A stretch of 49,547 nucleotides of DNA from Flavobacterium sp. UBA6721 (GCA_002454195.1 DKIJ01000001.1:1-49547); one strand, 5' to 3'; shown: positions 16,439-25,832, counted from the stretch's first letter. Notes: generated by a model from the letters alone, not told the origin. Translations and numbers: made by a program.

Positions 16439-16870
16439 TTATTTATTTTGCTTCCAAATGAAGTCTTCGTTTTCAAAAATTTCCTTACCAAAGATAGGCA
16501 CTTCAGTCTTAATCCAGTTCACAATAGTCTCCGTAGCTTCATAAACTTGAGTCCGATGTCCCGCTGAAACAAAAACAAAAAGACAAACTTCACCCGCTTT
16601 TACTACACCTAAACTGTGGTAAATGTGCATACAAACCAAGTCAAATTGAGCAAAAGCTCTTTCACGTATAACCGCCAGAGCTTCATTTGCCATTTCTTCA
16701 TAAGCTGTATACTCAATCGCTTTTACTACATTTTCTTCATGCACATCGGCGCGAACTTGACCTAAGAAAATATTATGTGCTCCTATGGTATGTTTTCCTT
16801 GATGTTTCGCGATGGAATCGGCTATAAATTCAGGAGTTATGGCTCCTTCTATGAAAACTTTTTTACTCAT
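16439..16870 (-). CDS. moaE: Molybdopterin synthase catalytic subunit MoaE
   Basis: A 143-residue protein matching MoaE in length and motifs: GAHNIFLGQVRAD, IEYTAYEEMANEAL, MHIYHSLGVVKAGEVCLFVFVSAGHR (quoted in part) and VNWIKTEVPIFGKE. With MoaD it adds the dithiolene sulfurs to cyclic pyranopterin monophosphate in the cytoplasm. It lies between moeB-rhodanese and moaCB in the same-strand Moco run. Spacers on both sides carry small intergenic repeats, so its transcription may be only partly coupled to its neighbours. Confidence 0.93.
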   Translation of the reverse strand: MSKKVFIEGAITPEFIADSIAKHQGKHTIGAHNIFLGQVRADVHEENVVKAIEYTAYEEMANEALAVIRERAFAQFDLVCMHIYHSLGVVKAGEVCLFVFVSAGHRTQVYEATETIVNWIKTEVPIFGKEIFENEDFIWKQNK

Positions 16871-16941
16871 TTTTTTTTAATTTTACCGCAAATTCGCAAA
16901 TTATAAACTTTTATATTTTTTTGAATCTGTAGTTATTATTT

Positions 16942-18009
16942 TTAAATCGAAAGAATATTATTGGCTATAACTTCTTCTAATTTCAAAGCACCACCTGAAA
17001 CACTTTGAACATTTGGAAATTGATTCTTTTTCAAAATTTCAACGGCGGTTTTACTTCTTATTCCTGATTGGCAATACACCAATATTTTTTTATTTGAATC
17101 TAATATTGAAAGACTATTTTCTAATTCTGAAAGCGGGATTTGAATACCGTTTCGAAAACTAACTTTAGGCAATTCTTCTTCATTTCGAACATCCAAAAAA
17201 AGCACTTGACTATCATTAATTTTTTCCAATGCTAATCGGGCAGAAATCTCTAAAACTGGAGCAGGAATGCTATTATATTTCTTTTCAAAATCTGATTTAC
17301 TTAATGAATTTTCCGAAGTTCTTACTAAATCAAATTTTTGTTGGTCATTCGTTAGCATATTATAAATCAACAATTCGCCCGAAAGTACCTTACCCATTTC
17401 TAAAATCATTTTCAAGACTTCATTAGCCTGAAACATGCCAATAATCCCAACTGAAATTCCCATCACACCTGCATCTACACAGTTTTTACTATTTGCAGAT
17501 TCGTCTGGAAATAAACAGCGATAGGTTGGTCCGTTTTGATAATTAAACACCGAAACCTGTCCTTGGAATTTATAAATAGAACCGTAAACAAAAGGTTTAT
17601 GGGTCACCACACAGGCATCATTAATCAAATATTTGGTATGCAAATTATCCGTTGCATCGACCATAATATCATAATATTCGAATAATGAAATGGCATTTTT
17701 AGCATTTAAAGTATCAGTAATAGCATTGATTTGGATTGAAGGATTCAGGGATAAAGCCATTTCTTTAGCCTCTAATGCTTTTGATTTTCCTATCGCATTA
17801 CTTTTATAGATTACCTGACGTTGTAAATTGGTTATTTCGATAGCATCGTCATCAATAATCCCGATTTCTCCAATTCCTGCAGCTGCCAAATACGGTAAAA
17901 TTGCCGCACCTAAACCACCTGCACCAATGATTAATACTTTGGCTTGACCTAATTTCTCTTGGCCTTTTTCGCCAACTTCAGGAAGTATAATTTGTCGATT
18001 GTATCGCAT
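16942..18009 (-). CDS. MoeB-type MoaD-adenylating enzyme with C-terminal rhodanese domain
   Basis: The frame also allows a TTG start at 18021, but the ATG at 18009 (MRYNRQIILPEVGEKGQ) matches the family start and gives 355 residues. The first 245 or so form the adenylating fold, with GAGGLGAAILPYLAAAGIG for ATP binding and TNLQRQVIY. The C-terminal 100 residues are a rhodanese domain with active-site loop CQSGIRS. It should adenylate the C-terminal Gly-Gly of MoaD and deliver sulfur to make the thiocarboxylate, like MOCS3/Uba4. The usual CxxC zinc pair is incomplete: GPTYRCLF has Thr for the first Cys, and I see no second CxxC. It lies 30 bp after moaD. Confidence 0.88.
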   Translation of the reverse strand: MRYNRQIILPEVGEKGQEKLGQAKVLIIGAGGLGAAILPYLAAAGIGEIGIIDDDAIEITNLQRQVIYKSNAIGKSKALEAKEMALSLNPSIQINAITDTLNAKNAISLFEYYDIMVDATDNLHTKYLINDACVVTHKPFVYGSIYKFQGQVSVFNYQNGPTYRCLFPDESANSKNCVDAGVMGISVGIIGMFQANEVLKMILEMGKVLSGELLIYNMLTNDQQKFDLVRTSENSLSKSDFEKKYNSIPAPVLEISARLALEKINDSQVLFLDVRNEEELPKVSFRNGIQIPLSELENSLSILDSNKKILVYCQSGIRSKTAVEILKKNQFPNVQSVSGGALKLEEVIANNILSI

Positions 18010-18039
18010 AATTGCTACCAAATTAGAAATTGTCGTTTC

Positions 18040-18276
18040 TTAACCTCCTGCAAATGGAGGTAACAAAGCAACAACATCATTAGTCATTAACATGTAACTG
18101 TTTTTGTCTTGTACCAGTTTTTGATTGACCGCAATACTATAAGAAAGCGAGCCTAAATCGTATTTTTGTTCTAATTCATCTACTAATTCCTGTAAAGATA
18201 AATTAGAAAAAGGAATATTCTCTCCTTGAACTTTTGTTTTCTCGGCTACAGCACCAAAATATTTTACACTTAGCAT
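18040..18276 (-). CDS. moaD: Molybdopterin synthase sulfur carrier MoaD
   Basis: A 78-residue ubiquitin-like protein ending in ALLPPFAGG. The C-terminal Gly-Gly is the site that is adenylated and thiocarboxylated. NQKLVQDKNSYMLMTNDVVALL is the usual C-terminal strand region (quoted in part: VALLPPFAGG). Its ATG overlaps the SUMT stop by one base (TAATG), indicating translational coupling. Partners are MoaE and the MoeB-rhodanese protein encoded immediately downstream. Confidence 0.93.
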   Translation of the reverse strand: MLSVKYFGAVAEKTKVQGENIPFSNLSLQELVDELEQKYDLGSLSYSIAVNQKLVQDKNSYMLMTNDVVALLPPFAGG

Positions 18277-19076
18277 TATTCAGTTACATTTAAATTTTGA
18301 AAAATAAATTCGTCATCACTATAAGCCGCTTTAGTAAAAACAGCTAATTCTGAAGTATGATTTACCACCTCTCCAATTACGATAATAGCCGGTGAAGCCA
18401 GTTTGTGTTCAGCTACTAATTTACTGATGGTACTTACCGTTCCTATTACTTTTTTCTGTGTGTCTTTCGTTCCGTTTTGAATGATAGCCACCGGCAAATC
18501 ATCGGTTCTGTTGTTTTGATAAATAGATACAATTTCGTCCAGTTTATTCATTCCCATTAAAATCACCACCGTTGCAGATGATTGAGCTGCTAAAGTCACA
18601 TCGGTCGATAATTTATGAGCCGAAGTAGTTCCGGTAATTACCCAAAAACTTTCTGAAATACCACGTTGTGTTAAACTGATTCCATTAGAAGCCGGAACGC
18701 CTAATGAAGAAGAAATTCCAGGAACAATTGCGGTTAGTAATCCGTGTTGTTGAGCAAATTCAATTTCTTCACTTCCTCTACCAAAAACAAAAGGATCCCC
18801 TCCTTTTAAACGTACTACATGACCATGTTTTTTAGCCATCACGACGATCAATTCATTAATTTGATCTTGAGTGTAGGCATGACAACCAAAACGCTTACCC
18901 ACAAAAACAATTTCTGTTCCTGCAGCAGCATATTGCAATAAATCCTCATTTACTAATGCATCGTACAGCACTACATCCGCATCAGCAATAGCTTTAATTG
19001 CTTTAATGGTAATTAATTCCACATCGCCAGGACCAGCTCCTACAATTGTTAATCTTGGTGTGTTTGCCTCTTTCAT
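18276..19076 (-). CDS. cobA: Uroporphyrinogen-III C-methyltransferase (SUMT)
   Basis: A 266-residue SAM-dependent tetrapyrrole methylase. Diagnostic motifs are VGAGPGDVELITIKAIKAI near the N-terminus, DALVNEDLL, RLKGGDPFVFGRGSEE, and VPGISSSLGVPASNGISLT (all visible). It converts uroporphyrinogen III to precorrin-2, the branch to sirohaem. Within a Moco operon beside nitrate reductase genes, its purpose is most likely sirohaem for nitrite (or sulfite) reductase. The dehydrogenase/ferrochelatase that would complete sirohaem is not in the window. The single-domain length shows it is not a CysG fusion. Confidence 0.92.
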   Translation of the reverse strand: MKEANTPRLTIVGAGPGDVELITIKAIKAIADADVVLYDALVNEDLLQYAAAGTEIVFVGKRFGCHAYTQDQINELIVVMAKKHGHVVRLKGGDPFVFGRGSEEIEFAQQHGLLTAIVPGISSSLGVPASNGISLTQRGISESFWVITGTTSAHKLSTDVTLAAQSSATVVILMGMNKLDEIVSIYQNNRTDDLPVAIIQNGTKDTQKKVIGTVSTISKLVAEHKLASPAIIVIGEVVNHTSELAVFTKAAYSDDEFIFQNLNVTE

Positions 19077-19081
19077 AATCT

Positions 19082-19654
19082 TCAGTATAAATTGGTATTC
19101 AATTCTTGCAATTCGGTTAGCGAATTTACATTTCTAAATTGTTGACTTCTTTCGTCCTCAACTTTTATTATTTGATGATTCACTTTATCTAGCAAGTGCA
19201 TCATTTTTAAATCATTTTCTTCAATGGCCTTTTTTAAAATTGGAATTATTTTTTTTGAATAAATCCCAATTAAAGGGTGGATTTTATTAGCATCTGAAAA
19301 AACAGAAACTTCAAAATCCGCTTTATGCTTTATAATTAATTCCGTTAATAATTCTGTCGAAATCAAAGGAATATCACAGCTCAAAATCAAATTAGTTTCC
19401 GATTGGGAATGAACCAAAGCCGAATAAATTCCGCCGATAGGTCCTTTGTCTAATTCGATATCTTTTATTTTTTTATAAGACAAATAATCGTAAGCTGATG
19501 TATTTGTCACTAATTGTATTTCATTACTTATGGGCAAAGCCGCTTCGATAATATGCTCAATAAACGGTGTTCCATGAAAAAGCACCAATCCTTTCTCTGA
19601 CTGCATTCGGCTACTTTTGCCTCCACAAAGAATTGATACCGTTACTCCTTCCAT
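19082..19654 (-). CDS. mobA: Molybdenum cofactor guanylyltransferase MobA
   Basis: A 190-residue nucleotidyltransferase. The N-terminal GTP-binding loop is ILCGGKSSRMQSEKGLVLF, followed by DKGPIGGIYSAL and LILSCDIPLIS, all in the order expected for MobA. It attaches GMP to Mo-molybdopterin to make the MGD form used by DMSO-reductase-type enzymes such as the nitrate reductase here. It is 6 bp downstream of moeA and 5 bp upstream of the SUMT gene, inside a tightly packed operon. MobB is not seen, and it is dispensable in many bacteria. Confidence 0.92.
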   Translation of the reverse strand: MEGVTVSILCGGKSSRMQSEKGLVLFHGTPFIEHIIEAALPISNEIQLVTNTSAYDYLSYKKIKDIELDKGPIGGIYSALVHSQSETNLILSCDIPLISTELLTELIIKHKADFEVSVFSDANKIHPLIGIYSKKIIPILKKAIEENDLKMMHLLDKVNHQIIKVEDERSQQFRNVNSLTELQELNTNLY

Positions 19655-19660
19655 TTTTTT

Positions 19661-20833
19661 TCAATTAAAAGGCAAAACTACAACTTCCTGATTCGTCTTA
19701 ACATGAGTAATATCATGTGGTATGACAATTAAACCATTTGCAACCGAAAAAGTATTCAACATTGCCGAACTCTGACTCTCCAAAACAGTTACTTTTTCAT
19801 CTCCGTAAAGCGCTTTTAAAAACAAGGTCTTTCCAGTTGTATTTTTAAAATCTGTACTTATCTTTTTCTTCATTTCCGGCAAATGTATTGCTTCAAATCC
19901 CATCAACTTTTTCAAAGCAGGAAAAGCATATACATAAAAACAAGTCAGTGAAGAAGCGGGATTTCCAGGTAAAGCAAAGACAATTTTATTTTCTTTTGTT
20001 CCAAAAAACAACGGCTTACCCGGTTTTTGATTGATCTTATAAAACAACTCGGTCACTCCGTTTTTCAACAAAGCTTCTTTGACATAATCATAATCCCCAA
20101 CCGAAATTCCGCCTGAAATCAACAAAACATCAAAATTAGTCAAACAGCTATCAATGATAATTCTTGTTTTTTTCAGACTATCTTTAACCTTAAAAACAGT
20201 CGTTTTTTTAATCCCGATTGTTTGTAAAGCCGCTTCTATCATTAGCGAATTACTTTCGTAAATTTTTCCTTTTGGCAATTTATTTCCGGCCGGCACTAAT
20301 TCATTTCCGGTAACTAAAATAGCTACTCTTGGTTTTTCATACACCTTGATTTTTGTAATTCCCAAACAGGCTAAAAAACCAATAGCCGCAGGAGTAATCA
20401 CCGTATTGGCATCAAAAACCAATTCGCCTTTTTTAATCTGCTCTCCTTTTTCACGAACATTAGCACAAGCAACAGGCATTTTTTCAATTTGAAGCAAATT
20501 GTCCGTTCTTGTTGTATGCTCCTGCATCACCACAGTATCAGTATCATCAGGAACAAAAGCACCTGTAAAAATACGAACCGCTTGATTTTCCTTAATTTTA
20601 TCATCCAGAAAATCTCCGGCTTGTGATGTATTTACCACTTCAAATTGATTCGATCCATTATGAGTAAAAGCATATCCATCCATCGCCGACTGACGAAAAG
20701 GAGGCATATTTATTGGAGAATAAACCGCTTCTGCCAAAACATACCCCAGTGATTTACTCACTTTAATTTTTGCAATTGGCATTTTACAACTATTCTCAGC
20801 TATAATATTTAAAGCTTCGGCTACTTGAATCAT
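19661..20833 (-). CDS. moeA: Molybdopterin molybdenumtransferase MoeA
   Basis: The frame can be extended upstream to 20935, but MoeA homology starts at the ATG at 20833 (MIQVAEALNIIAENSC), giving 390 residues. Motifs are PPFRQSAMDGYAF, REKGEQIKKGE, LVTGNELVPAG, ISGGISVGDYDYVKEAL, NQKPGKPLFFG and ALPGNPASSL. It inserts molybdate into adenylated molybdopterin made by the MoaB half of moaCB. It is the first gene of the Moco operon. A TATATTTG promoter box lies at 20873-20880 (minus strand), and the regulon palindrome overlaps the predicted transcription start just before the ATG, supporting the shorter start. Confidence 0.93.
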   Translation of the reverse strand: MIQVAEALNIIAENSCKMPIAKIKVSKSLGYVLAEAVYSPINMPPFRQSAMDGYAFTHNGSNQFEVVNTSQAGDFLDDKIKENQAVRIFTGAFVPDDTDTVVMQEHTTRTDNLLQIEKMPVACANVREKGEQIKKGELVFDANTVITPAAIGFLACLGITKIKVYEKPRVAILVTGNELVPAGNKLPKGKIYESNSLMIEAALQTIGIKKTTVFKVKDSLKKTRIIIDSCLTNFDVLLISGGISVGDYDYVKEALLKNGVTELFYKINQKPGKPLFFGTKENKIVFALPGNPASSLTCFYVYAFPALKKLMGFEAIHLPEMKKKISTDFKNTTGKTLFLKALYGDEKVTVLESQSSAMLNTFSVANGLIVIPHDITHVKTNQEVVVLPFN

Positions 20834-20854
20834 AAAAATTTCATTTTTTAAAAC

Positions 20855-20870
20855 TAAGTATAAATACTTA
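20855..20870. promoter_or_regulatory. Regulon palindrome upstream of moeA
   Basis: TAAGTA-TAAA-TACTTA, a perfect 6-4-6 inverted repeat. It begins 2 bp downstream of the TATATTTG box (20873-20880, minus strand) and ends 21 bp before the moeA ATG. It would therefore cover the transcription start, a position suited to repression. Confidence 0.75.
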
Positions 20871-21063
20871 TGCAAATATAAGTAATTTTGATTAGTGATG
20901 TTATAAATTAACGCTTTTAAGGAGCGAAATGTCATAAATAAAATTAACCCTCTATTAATTGCAAAAAAACAAATTTTTAATTGCTTTTTGTTATAAATCT
21001 TTAAAGTGAATTTTCACAAAAACAGATTAACTTCAGAATTTCACTTGCTAAACAAGCTAAAAA

Positions 21064-22026
21064 CTACTCATTTGGCAAAACCAAACTGGATGTAATTTGT
21101 TCTAAAACCTCAAAAGCGGTTTCCGCCATTTTGTTTCCTTTGGTATCCAAAAGCGGGTTGATTTCGCAGAATTCTACACAAATTACTTTTCGAGAAGCAA
21201 TAATTTGATTAATTATAGCAATTACTTCATAGTGATCAAAACCTTTTGAAACCGGTGTTCCTGTTCCATTTGATACCAAATCACAATCTAAAGAATCAAC
21301 ATCAAATGAAACATATATCATATCACAATGTTCTAATTGCGACAATGCTCTTTCTACACAATTAGCTAAACCTTTATAACGAACCTCCTCAACACGGAAA
21401 TTTTTAATACCTAATTGTGCAATTTGGAAGTCTTCAGCCTCCTCAGTATCCCGTACTCCAAAATAAATTAAATGTTCTGCCTCTAATTTAGGACCAGGAA
21501 TTCCAATATTTTTCATTTCCTCCCAATGAAGTTGCGTTTCCGGAATTACTTCATTGATTTGACATTTTAAATTATCAAAACCTAAAGCAGCTCCAAGAGG
21601 CATTCCATGAATATTTCCTGAAGGAGAAGTATAAGGCGAATGCAAATCAGCATGAGCATCAATCCACACAACACCTAATGTTTTATGAGGATACATAGCT
21701 TTAATTCCGCTAATAGTTCCCAAAGCTGAAGAATGATCTCCTGATAAAACAATAGGTAAAAAATGGGCTTCTAAAGTACGCTTAATTGCATAGGAAACAC
21801 GAGTACATTGTTCTAAAACAAACTCAATACGTTTCGCAAATGTATTTCGATTCTTATCGTAAATGGTTTCGTTATGCGTCTTAACATCTTCGAAGGTAAA
21901 TTGATTAAAATAGTCGCTTCCTTGATTAATAGCGGCAATTTCCAATGCATCAACTCCAATATCTGAACCACGCGTGCCTCCACCAATATCCGAGCGATTC
22001 TTGATTAATTTAACTACACGATTCAT
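21064..22026 (-). CDS. rocF: Arginase-family hydrolase
   Basis: A 320-residue ureohydrolase. The binuclear manganese ligands are visible in three family motifs: LSGDHSSALG, WIDAHADLHSP and SFDVDSLD. It should hydrolyse arginine to ornithine and urea. The ornithine aminotransferase gene ends 6 bp before it on the same strand, making a two-gene arginine-degradation operon. Formimidoylglutamase or agmatinase are family alternatives, but the pairing with ornithine aminotransferase favours arginase. Confidence 0.9.
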   Translation of the reverse strand: MNRVVKLIKNRSDIGGGTRGSDIGVDALEIAAINQGSDYFNQFTFEDVKTHNETIYDKNRNTFAKRIEFVLEQCTRVSYAIKRTLEAHFLPIVLSGDHSSALGTISGIKAMYPHKTLGVVWIDAHADLHSPYTSPSGNIHGMPLGAALGFDNLKCQINEVIPETQLHWEEMKNIGIPGPKLEAEHLIYFGVRDTEEAEDFQIAQLGIKNFRVEEVRYKGLANCVERALSQLEHCDMIYVSFDVDSLDCDLVSNGTGTPVSKGFDHYEVIAIINQIIASRKVICVEFCEINPLLDTKGNKMAETAFEVLEQITSSLVLPNE

Positions 22027-22032
22027 AAAGTT

Positions 22033-23283
22033 TTATTTAAAATCGTTTAATGCTTTTTCGATAATTGACAAACAGTCTTGTATTTGATTTTCTGTAATCA
22101 CTAACGGTGGCGCTAAACGAATTTTGTTGCCATGTGTAGGTTTAGCCAGCAAACCATAATCTCTGAATTTCAAACAGATATTCCATGCTAAATCTGATTC
22201 TTCATCACTATCAATTACTATTGCATTCAATAAACCTTTTCCTCTTACTAGCTTAATCAATGAATTCTTAGCTGCAATTTCGTTTAGTCCTTTTCTCAAA
22301 ATCACACCCAATCGTTCAGCATTTTCGGCTAACTTCTCCTCTTTGATAACTTCTAATGCAGCAATTGCTACCGCAGCAGCGACAGGATTACCCCCAAAAG
22401 TAGAACCGTGTTGCCCTGGCTTGATTACATTCATTATTGAATTATTAGCCAAAACAGCCGAAACAGGATATACACCTCCTGAAATGGCTTTTCCTAAAAT
22501 TAAGATATCGGGTTGTACGTTTTCATGTTGTACTGCCAATAATTTTCCAGTACGAGCAATACCTGTTTGAACTTCATCGGCAATAAATAACACATTGTGT
22601 TTTTCGCATAATGCTTTGGCTTTCGCCAAATATCCTTCGCTAGGAACATAAACTCCTGCTTCACCTTGAATAGGTTCTACTAAAAAGCCAGCAATATTTT
22701 TTGAAGATTCCAATGCTTTTTCCAATGCATCCAGATTATCATATTCTATTTTTATAAATCCTTCCGTAAAAGGCCCAAAACTTTTGCGAGCCGTTTCGTC
22801 GTTCGAAAAAGAAATAATAGTTGTAGTTCTTCCATGAAAATTGTTTTCACAAACAATGATTTGTGCTTGATTCTCAGCAATTCCTTTTACTTCATAGGCC
22901 CATTTTCTACATAACTTCACAGCAGTTTCGACAGCTTCTGCTCCTGTATTCATTGGTAAAACCTTATCAAAACCAAAATATTGCGTTACAAATTCTTCGT
23001 AAACACCTAATTTATCATTATAAAATGCACGAGAAGTTAAGGTTAATTTTTGGGCTTGCTCAAGCATTGCTCCCACAATTTTAGGATGACAATGTCCTTG
23101 ATTAACCGCTGAGTAAGCCGATAAAAAATCGTAATATTTTTTTCCATCTACATCCCACACAAATACACCTTCTCCTTTTTCCAAAACTACTGGTAAAGGA
23201 TGGTAATTATGAGCCCCGTAATTATTTTCTTTATTAATTAATTCTTCCGATTTTGGAGAGTGAATTTCCTGTATTTGTTCCAT
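22033..23283 (-). CDS. rocD: Ornithine aminotransferase
   Basis: A 416-residue class III PLP aminotransferase. Family features include [18 protein letters not shown] near the start, [35 protein letters not shown], and the PLP lysine in [18 protein letters not shown]. It converts ornithine to glutamate-5-semialdehyde, feeding nitrogen and carbon from arginine into glutamate and proline. It is the first gene of the arginase operon, and its promoter region is shared with the divergent M28 peptidase. Confidence 0.93.
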   Translation of the reverse strand: MEQIQEIHSPKSEELINKENNYGAHNYHPLPVVLEKGEGVFVWDVDGKKYYDFLSAYSAVNQGHCHPKIVGAMLEQAQKLTLTSRAFYNDKLGVYEEFVTQYFGFDKVLPMNTGAEAVETAVKLCRKWAYEVKGIAENQAQIIVCENNFHGRTTTIISFSNDETARKSFGPFTEGFIKIEYDNLDALEKALESSKNIAGFLVEPIQGEAGVYVPSEGYLAKAKALCEKHNVLFIADEVQTGIARTGKLLAVQHENVQPDILILGKAISGGVYPVSAVLANNSIMNVIKPGQHGSTFGGNPVAAAVAIAALEVIKEEKLAENAERLGVILRKGLNEIAAKNSLIKLVRGKGLLNAIVIDSDEESDLAWNICLKFRDYGLLAKPTHGNKIRLAPPLVITENQIQDCLSIIEKALNDFK

Positions 23284-23493
23284 GATTTCTATATAATTTT
23301 TAAGTTACAAAAATACGTATATTTTATTGCCTATCAAAACCTTAATATAAGCCTTAAACAGAAGAAAACGAAGCGATTTATTCTCTCTTTTTTACATAAA
23401 AAACAGCTTCATCAGCATAGAATCACTAGGTTTTATCAAATTAATTTTCAGATATTTGTAAAAAATACAATCACAACCAGCAGATATCAATTT

Positions 23494-24510
23494 ATGAAAA
23501 AATTTCTTTTTCTACTTGCTTTTAGTGCGTTGGCTTCTTGTCAAGGTACAAAAGAAGTCTCGTCAAAAAAAACAATTAGCCCAATTAAATATTCTAATTC
23601 TATTACAATTGAAGAATTAAAAAAACACCTTTACATCGTTGCTAGTGATTCTATGGAAGGTAGAGAAACAGGTTCTGTAGGACAAAAAAAAGCGGGAAAC
23701 TATTTAATTAATCAATATAAAAAAGACAAAATACCGTTTCCAAAAGGAGCTCAAAATTATTATCAAACGGTTCCTGCTGCTTTTTTAAATGCCAGAAGAA
23801 ATGAGAATCTTCCTGATTCAGAGAATATTTGGGCTTTCATCGAGGGGACTGAAAAACCAGATGAAATCGTTGTGGTATCTGCCCATTACGACCATGTGGG
23901 TACTAAAAACAATGCTATTTATAATGGTGCTGATGATGATGGTTCAGGAACTGTAGCTCTTCTTGAAATTGCCCAAGCTTTTCAACTTGCAAAAGCACAT
24001 GGACAGGGACCTAAACGCTCTATTTTAATATTGCATGTTACAGGTGAAGAACACGGCTTACATGGTTCTCGCTATTATACTGAAAATCCATTATTCCCAA
24101 TCAAAAACACTGTTGCCAACATCAATATCGATATGATTGGGCGTCGTGATGTAGCACATAAAGATACTAACAACTATATTTATTTAATTGGTGCCGACAG
24201 ACTTTCAAGTGATTTGGATAAAATTTGTAAGGAAGTAAACGAAAATTACACCCATTTAGACATTGATTATAAATACAATGCGGCCAACGATCCAAACAAT
24301 TACTATCGTCGTTCGGATCATTATAATTTTGCTGCCTTAGGCATCCCTTCTGTTTTCCTTTTTAACGGAACACATGCCGATTATCACAAACCTACAGACA
24401 CTGCCGACAAAATTGAGTATGACGCTTTAGCAAAAAGAGCGCAACTAGCATTTAACATCGCATGGGAAATTGCAAATAGAAACGAAAGAATTGTGGTAGA
24501 TAAAAAATAA
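23494..24510 (+). CDS. M28-family metallopeptidase lipoprotein
   Basis: The open frame extends upstream to 23260, overlapping the aminotransferase start, but the ATG at 23494 gives a clean lipoprotein signal (MKKFLFLLAFSALASCQG) and 338 residues. The M28 zinc site is clear: HYDHVG, then GADDDGSGTVALLEIA, GEEHGLHGSRYY, NIDMIGR, and HADYHKPTDT. It is probably an outer-membrane or periplasmic lipoprotein aminopeptidase. The following HAD gene starts 3 bp after its stop, so the two are co-transcribed. Confidence 0.9.
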   Translation: MKKFLFLLAFSALASCQGTKEVSSKKTISPIKYSNSITIEELKKHLYIVASDSMEGRETGSVGQKKAGNYLINQYKKDKIPFPKGAQNYYQTVPAAFLNARRNENLPDSENIWAFIEGTEKPDEIVVVSAHYDHVGTKNNAIYNGADDDGSGTVALLEIAQAFQLAKAHGQGPKRSILILHVTGEEHGLHGSRYYTENPLFPIKNTVANINIDMIGRRDVAHKDTNNYIYLIGADRLSSDLDKICKEVNENYTHLDIDYKYNAANDPNNYYRRSDHYNFAALGIPSVFLFNGTHADYHKPTDTADKIEYDALAKRAQLAFNIAWEIANRNERIVVDKK

Positions 24511-24513
24511 TAA

Positions 24514-25161
24514 ATGAAATACAAAGCCGTACTATTTGACCTAGACGGGACCCTAGTCAACTCATTAAAAGACATTGCCGATTCTATTAACTTTGTTCTT
24601 CAAGAAAGTAATTTACCCACACATAGCTATGAAGTTGTTAATAATTTCATTGGCAGCGGACTGCATGTTTTAGTTACAAAAGCCCTTCCAACTACTCATC
24701 AAGATAGCGAAACAATCACAAAAACTTTCGGGGCGATGATGACCATTTACGGGAAAAATTGCACTAACAAAACCATTGCTTATGATGGAGTCATGGAATT
24801 ATTAGACTCACTAAAAGCAAAAAATATCAAACTTGCCATTTTATCGAATAAGGCAGATGAATTAACTAAGAAAATTGGGAACACCTTATTCCCAAACTAT
24901 TTCGAAATCGTTATGGGATTGAAAAGTGAATCAACGAAAAAACCTAATCCGATTGCAGCTCTTGAAATCAGTGCTGCTTTGGGTTGTAAACCAGAAGAAA
25001 TACTGTATGTAGGCGATTCTGGAATAGACATGCAAACTGCTAAAAACGCCCGTATGTTTGCTGTGGGAGTTCTTTGGGGTTATCGACCAAAAGAGGAATT
25101 AGTAGCAGAAGGAGCGCAAGCCCTTATTGAACATCCGTTAGAATTACTGAAACTTTTATAA
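24514..25161 (+). CDS. HAD-family phosphatase, phosphoglycolate phosphatase-like
   Basis: A 215-residue haloacid-dehalogenase hydrolase. Motif I is FDLDGTLVNS with nucleophile Asp9 and acid/base Asp11; motif II is LAILSNKADE; the lysine of motif III lies in STKKPNPIAAL; motif IV is VGDSGIDMQTAKNA. The helical cap and length match Gph. 2-phosphoglycolate is the likely substrate, but HAD substrate calls from sequence are uncertain. It starts 3 bp after the peptidase gene. Confidence 0.82.
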   Translation: MKYKAVLFDLDGTLVNSLKDIADSINFVLQESNLPTHSYEVVNNFIGSGLHVLVTKALPTTHQDSETITKTFGAMMTIYGKNCTNKTIAYDGVMELLDSLKAKNIKLAILSNKADELTKKIGNTLFPNYFEIVMGLKSESTKKPNPIAALEISAALGCKPEEILYVGDSGIDMQTAKNARMFAVGVLWGYRPKEELVAEGAQALIEHPLELLKLL

Positions 25162-25182
25162 ATAGCCTGTAATACAAACAAC

Positions 25183-25818
25183 ATGAAATACAAATGCATC
25201 ATTTTTGATTGTGACGGTGTATTGGTAGATAGCGAAGCTATTTCCATAGGTACATTAGTTGAAATGGCAAAATCTCATGGAGCTAGTATTGATCTAGATT
25301 ACGCACATCAATTATTCTTGGGGAAATCGCTTGAATTTTGTTTTGACTACATTGCTGGTTTGGCTCAAAAAAAATTACCTGAAAATTTTGAGGAAGAATT
25401 TCGAAAACGAACTTTTGAGGCTTTTCAAAAAGAATTACAACCTATTAAAGGAATTCATGATTTGTTAGCCAAAATAAACATACCAATTGCCGTTGCATCA
25501 AATGGTCCAGCTGATAAAATAAGACTCAACTTAACAACCACCCAACTGATTGATAAATTTGAGGGTAATATATTTAGTGCTTACGACATCAATAGCTGGA
25601 AACCCAATCCTGAATTATATTTACATGCCGCAAAAATCATGGGATTTGACGTCAAAGACTGTGTCATTATCGAAGACAGTCCTGCAGGAGTCCAGGCAGC
25701 TTTGAGTGGTGGATTTGATGTTTTTGGATTTACTAATCATGCTAATTTTGATGCTTTACAGCAAATGAATATTCCGCTTTTTGACGATATGACACAACTT
25801 AACTTACTTTTACACTAA
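25183..25818 (+). CDS. HAD-IA hydrolase, beta-phosphoglucomutase/YieH-like
   Basis: A 211-residue HAD-superfamily protein with motif I FDCDGVLVDSE (Asp9/Asp11), IAVASNGPADK as motif II, WKPNPELYLHAAK as motif III and IIEDSPAGVQAALSGG as motif IV. The EDSPAGVQAA segment is typical of sugar-phosphate phosphatases and beta-phosphoglucomutases. It lies 21 bp after the Gph-like gene. The substrate is not determinable from the sequence. Confidence 0.82.
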   Translation: MKYKCIIFDCDGVLVDSEAISIGTLVEMAKSHGASIDLDYAHQLFLGKSLEFCFDYIAGLAQKKLPENFEEEFRKRTFEAFQKELQPIKGIHDLLAKINIPIAVASNGPADKIRLNLTTTQLIDKFEGNIFSAYDINSWKPNPELYLHAAKIMGFDVKDCVIIEDSPAGVQAALSGGFDVFGFTNHANFDALQQMNIPLFDDMTQLNLLLH

Positions 25819-25832
25819 CTTATTTCAATAAA

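Noticed and set aside
19661..20935. MoeA start at 20935
   Set aside because: The extra 34 residues have no MoeA similarity and would run across the promoter box and palindrome; the ATG at 20833 fits the family.
23260..24510. M28 peptidase start at 23260
   Set aside because: The extension overlaps the divergent aminotransferase start and would bury the lipoprotein signal; 23494 is preferred.
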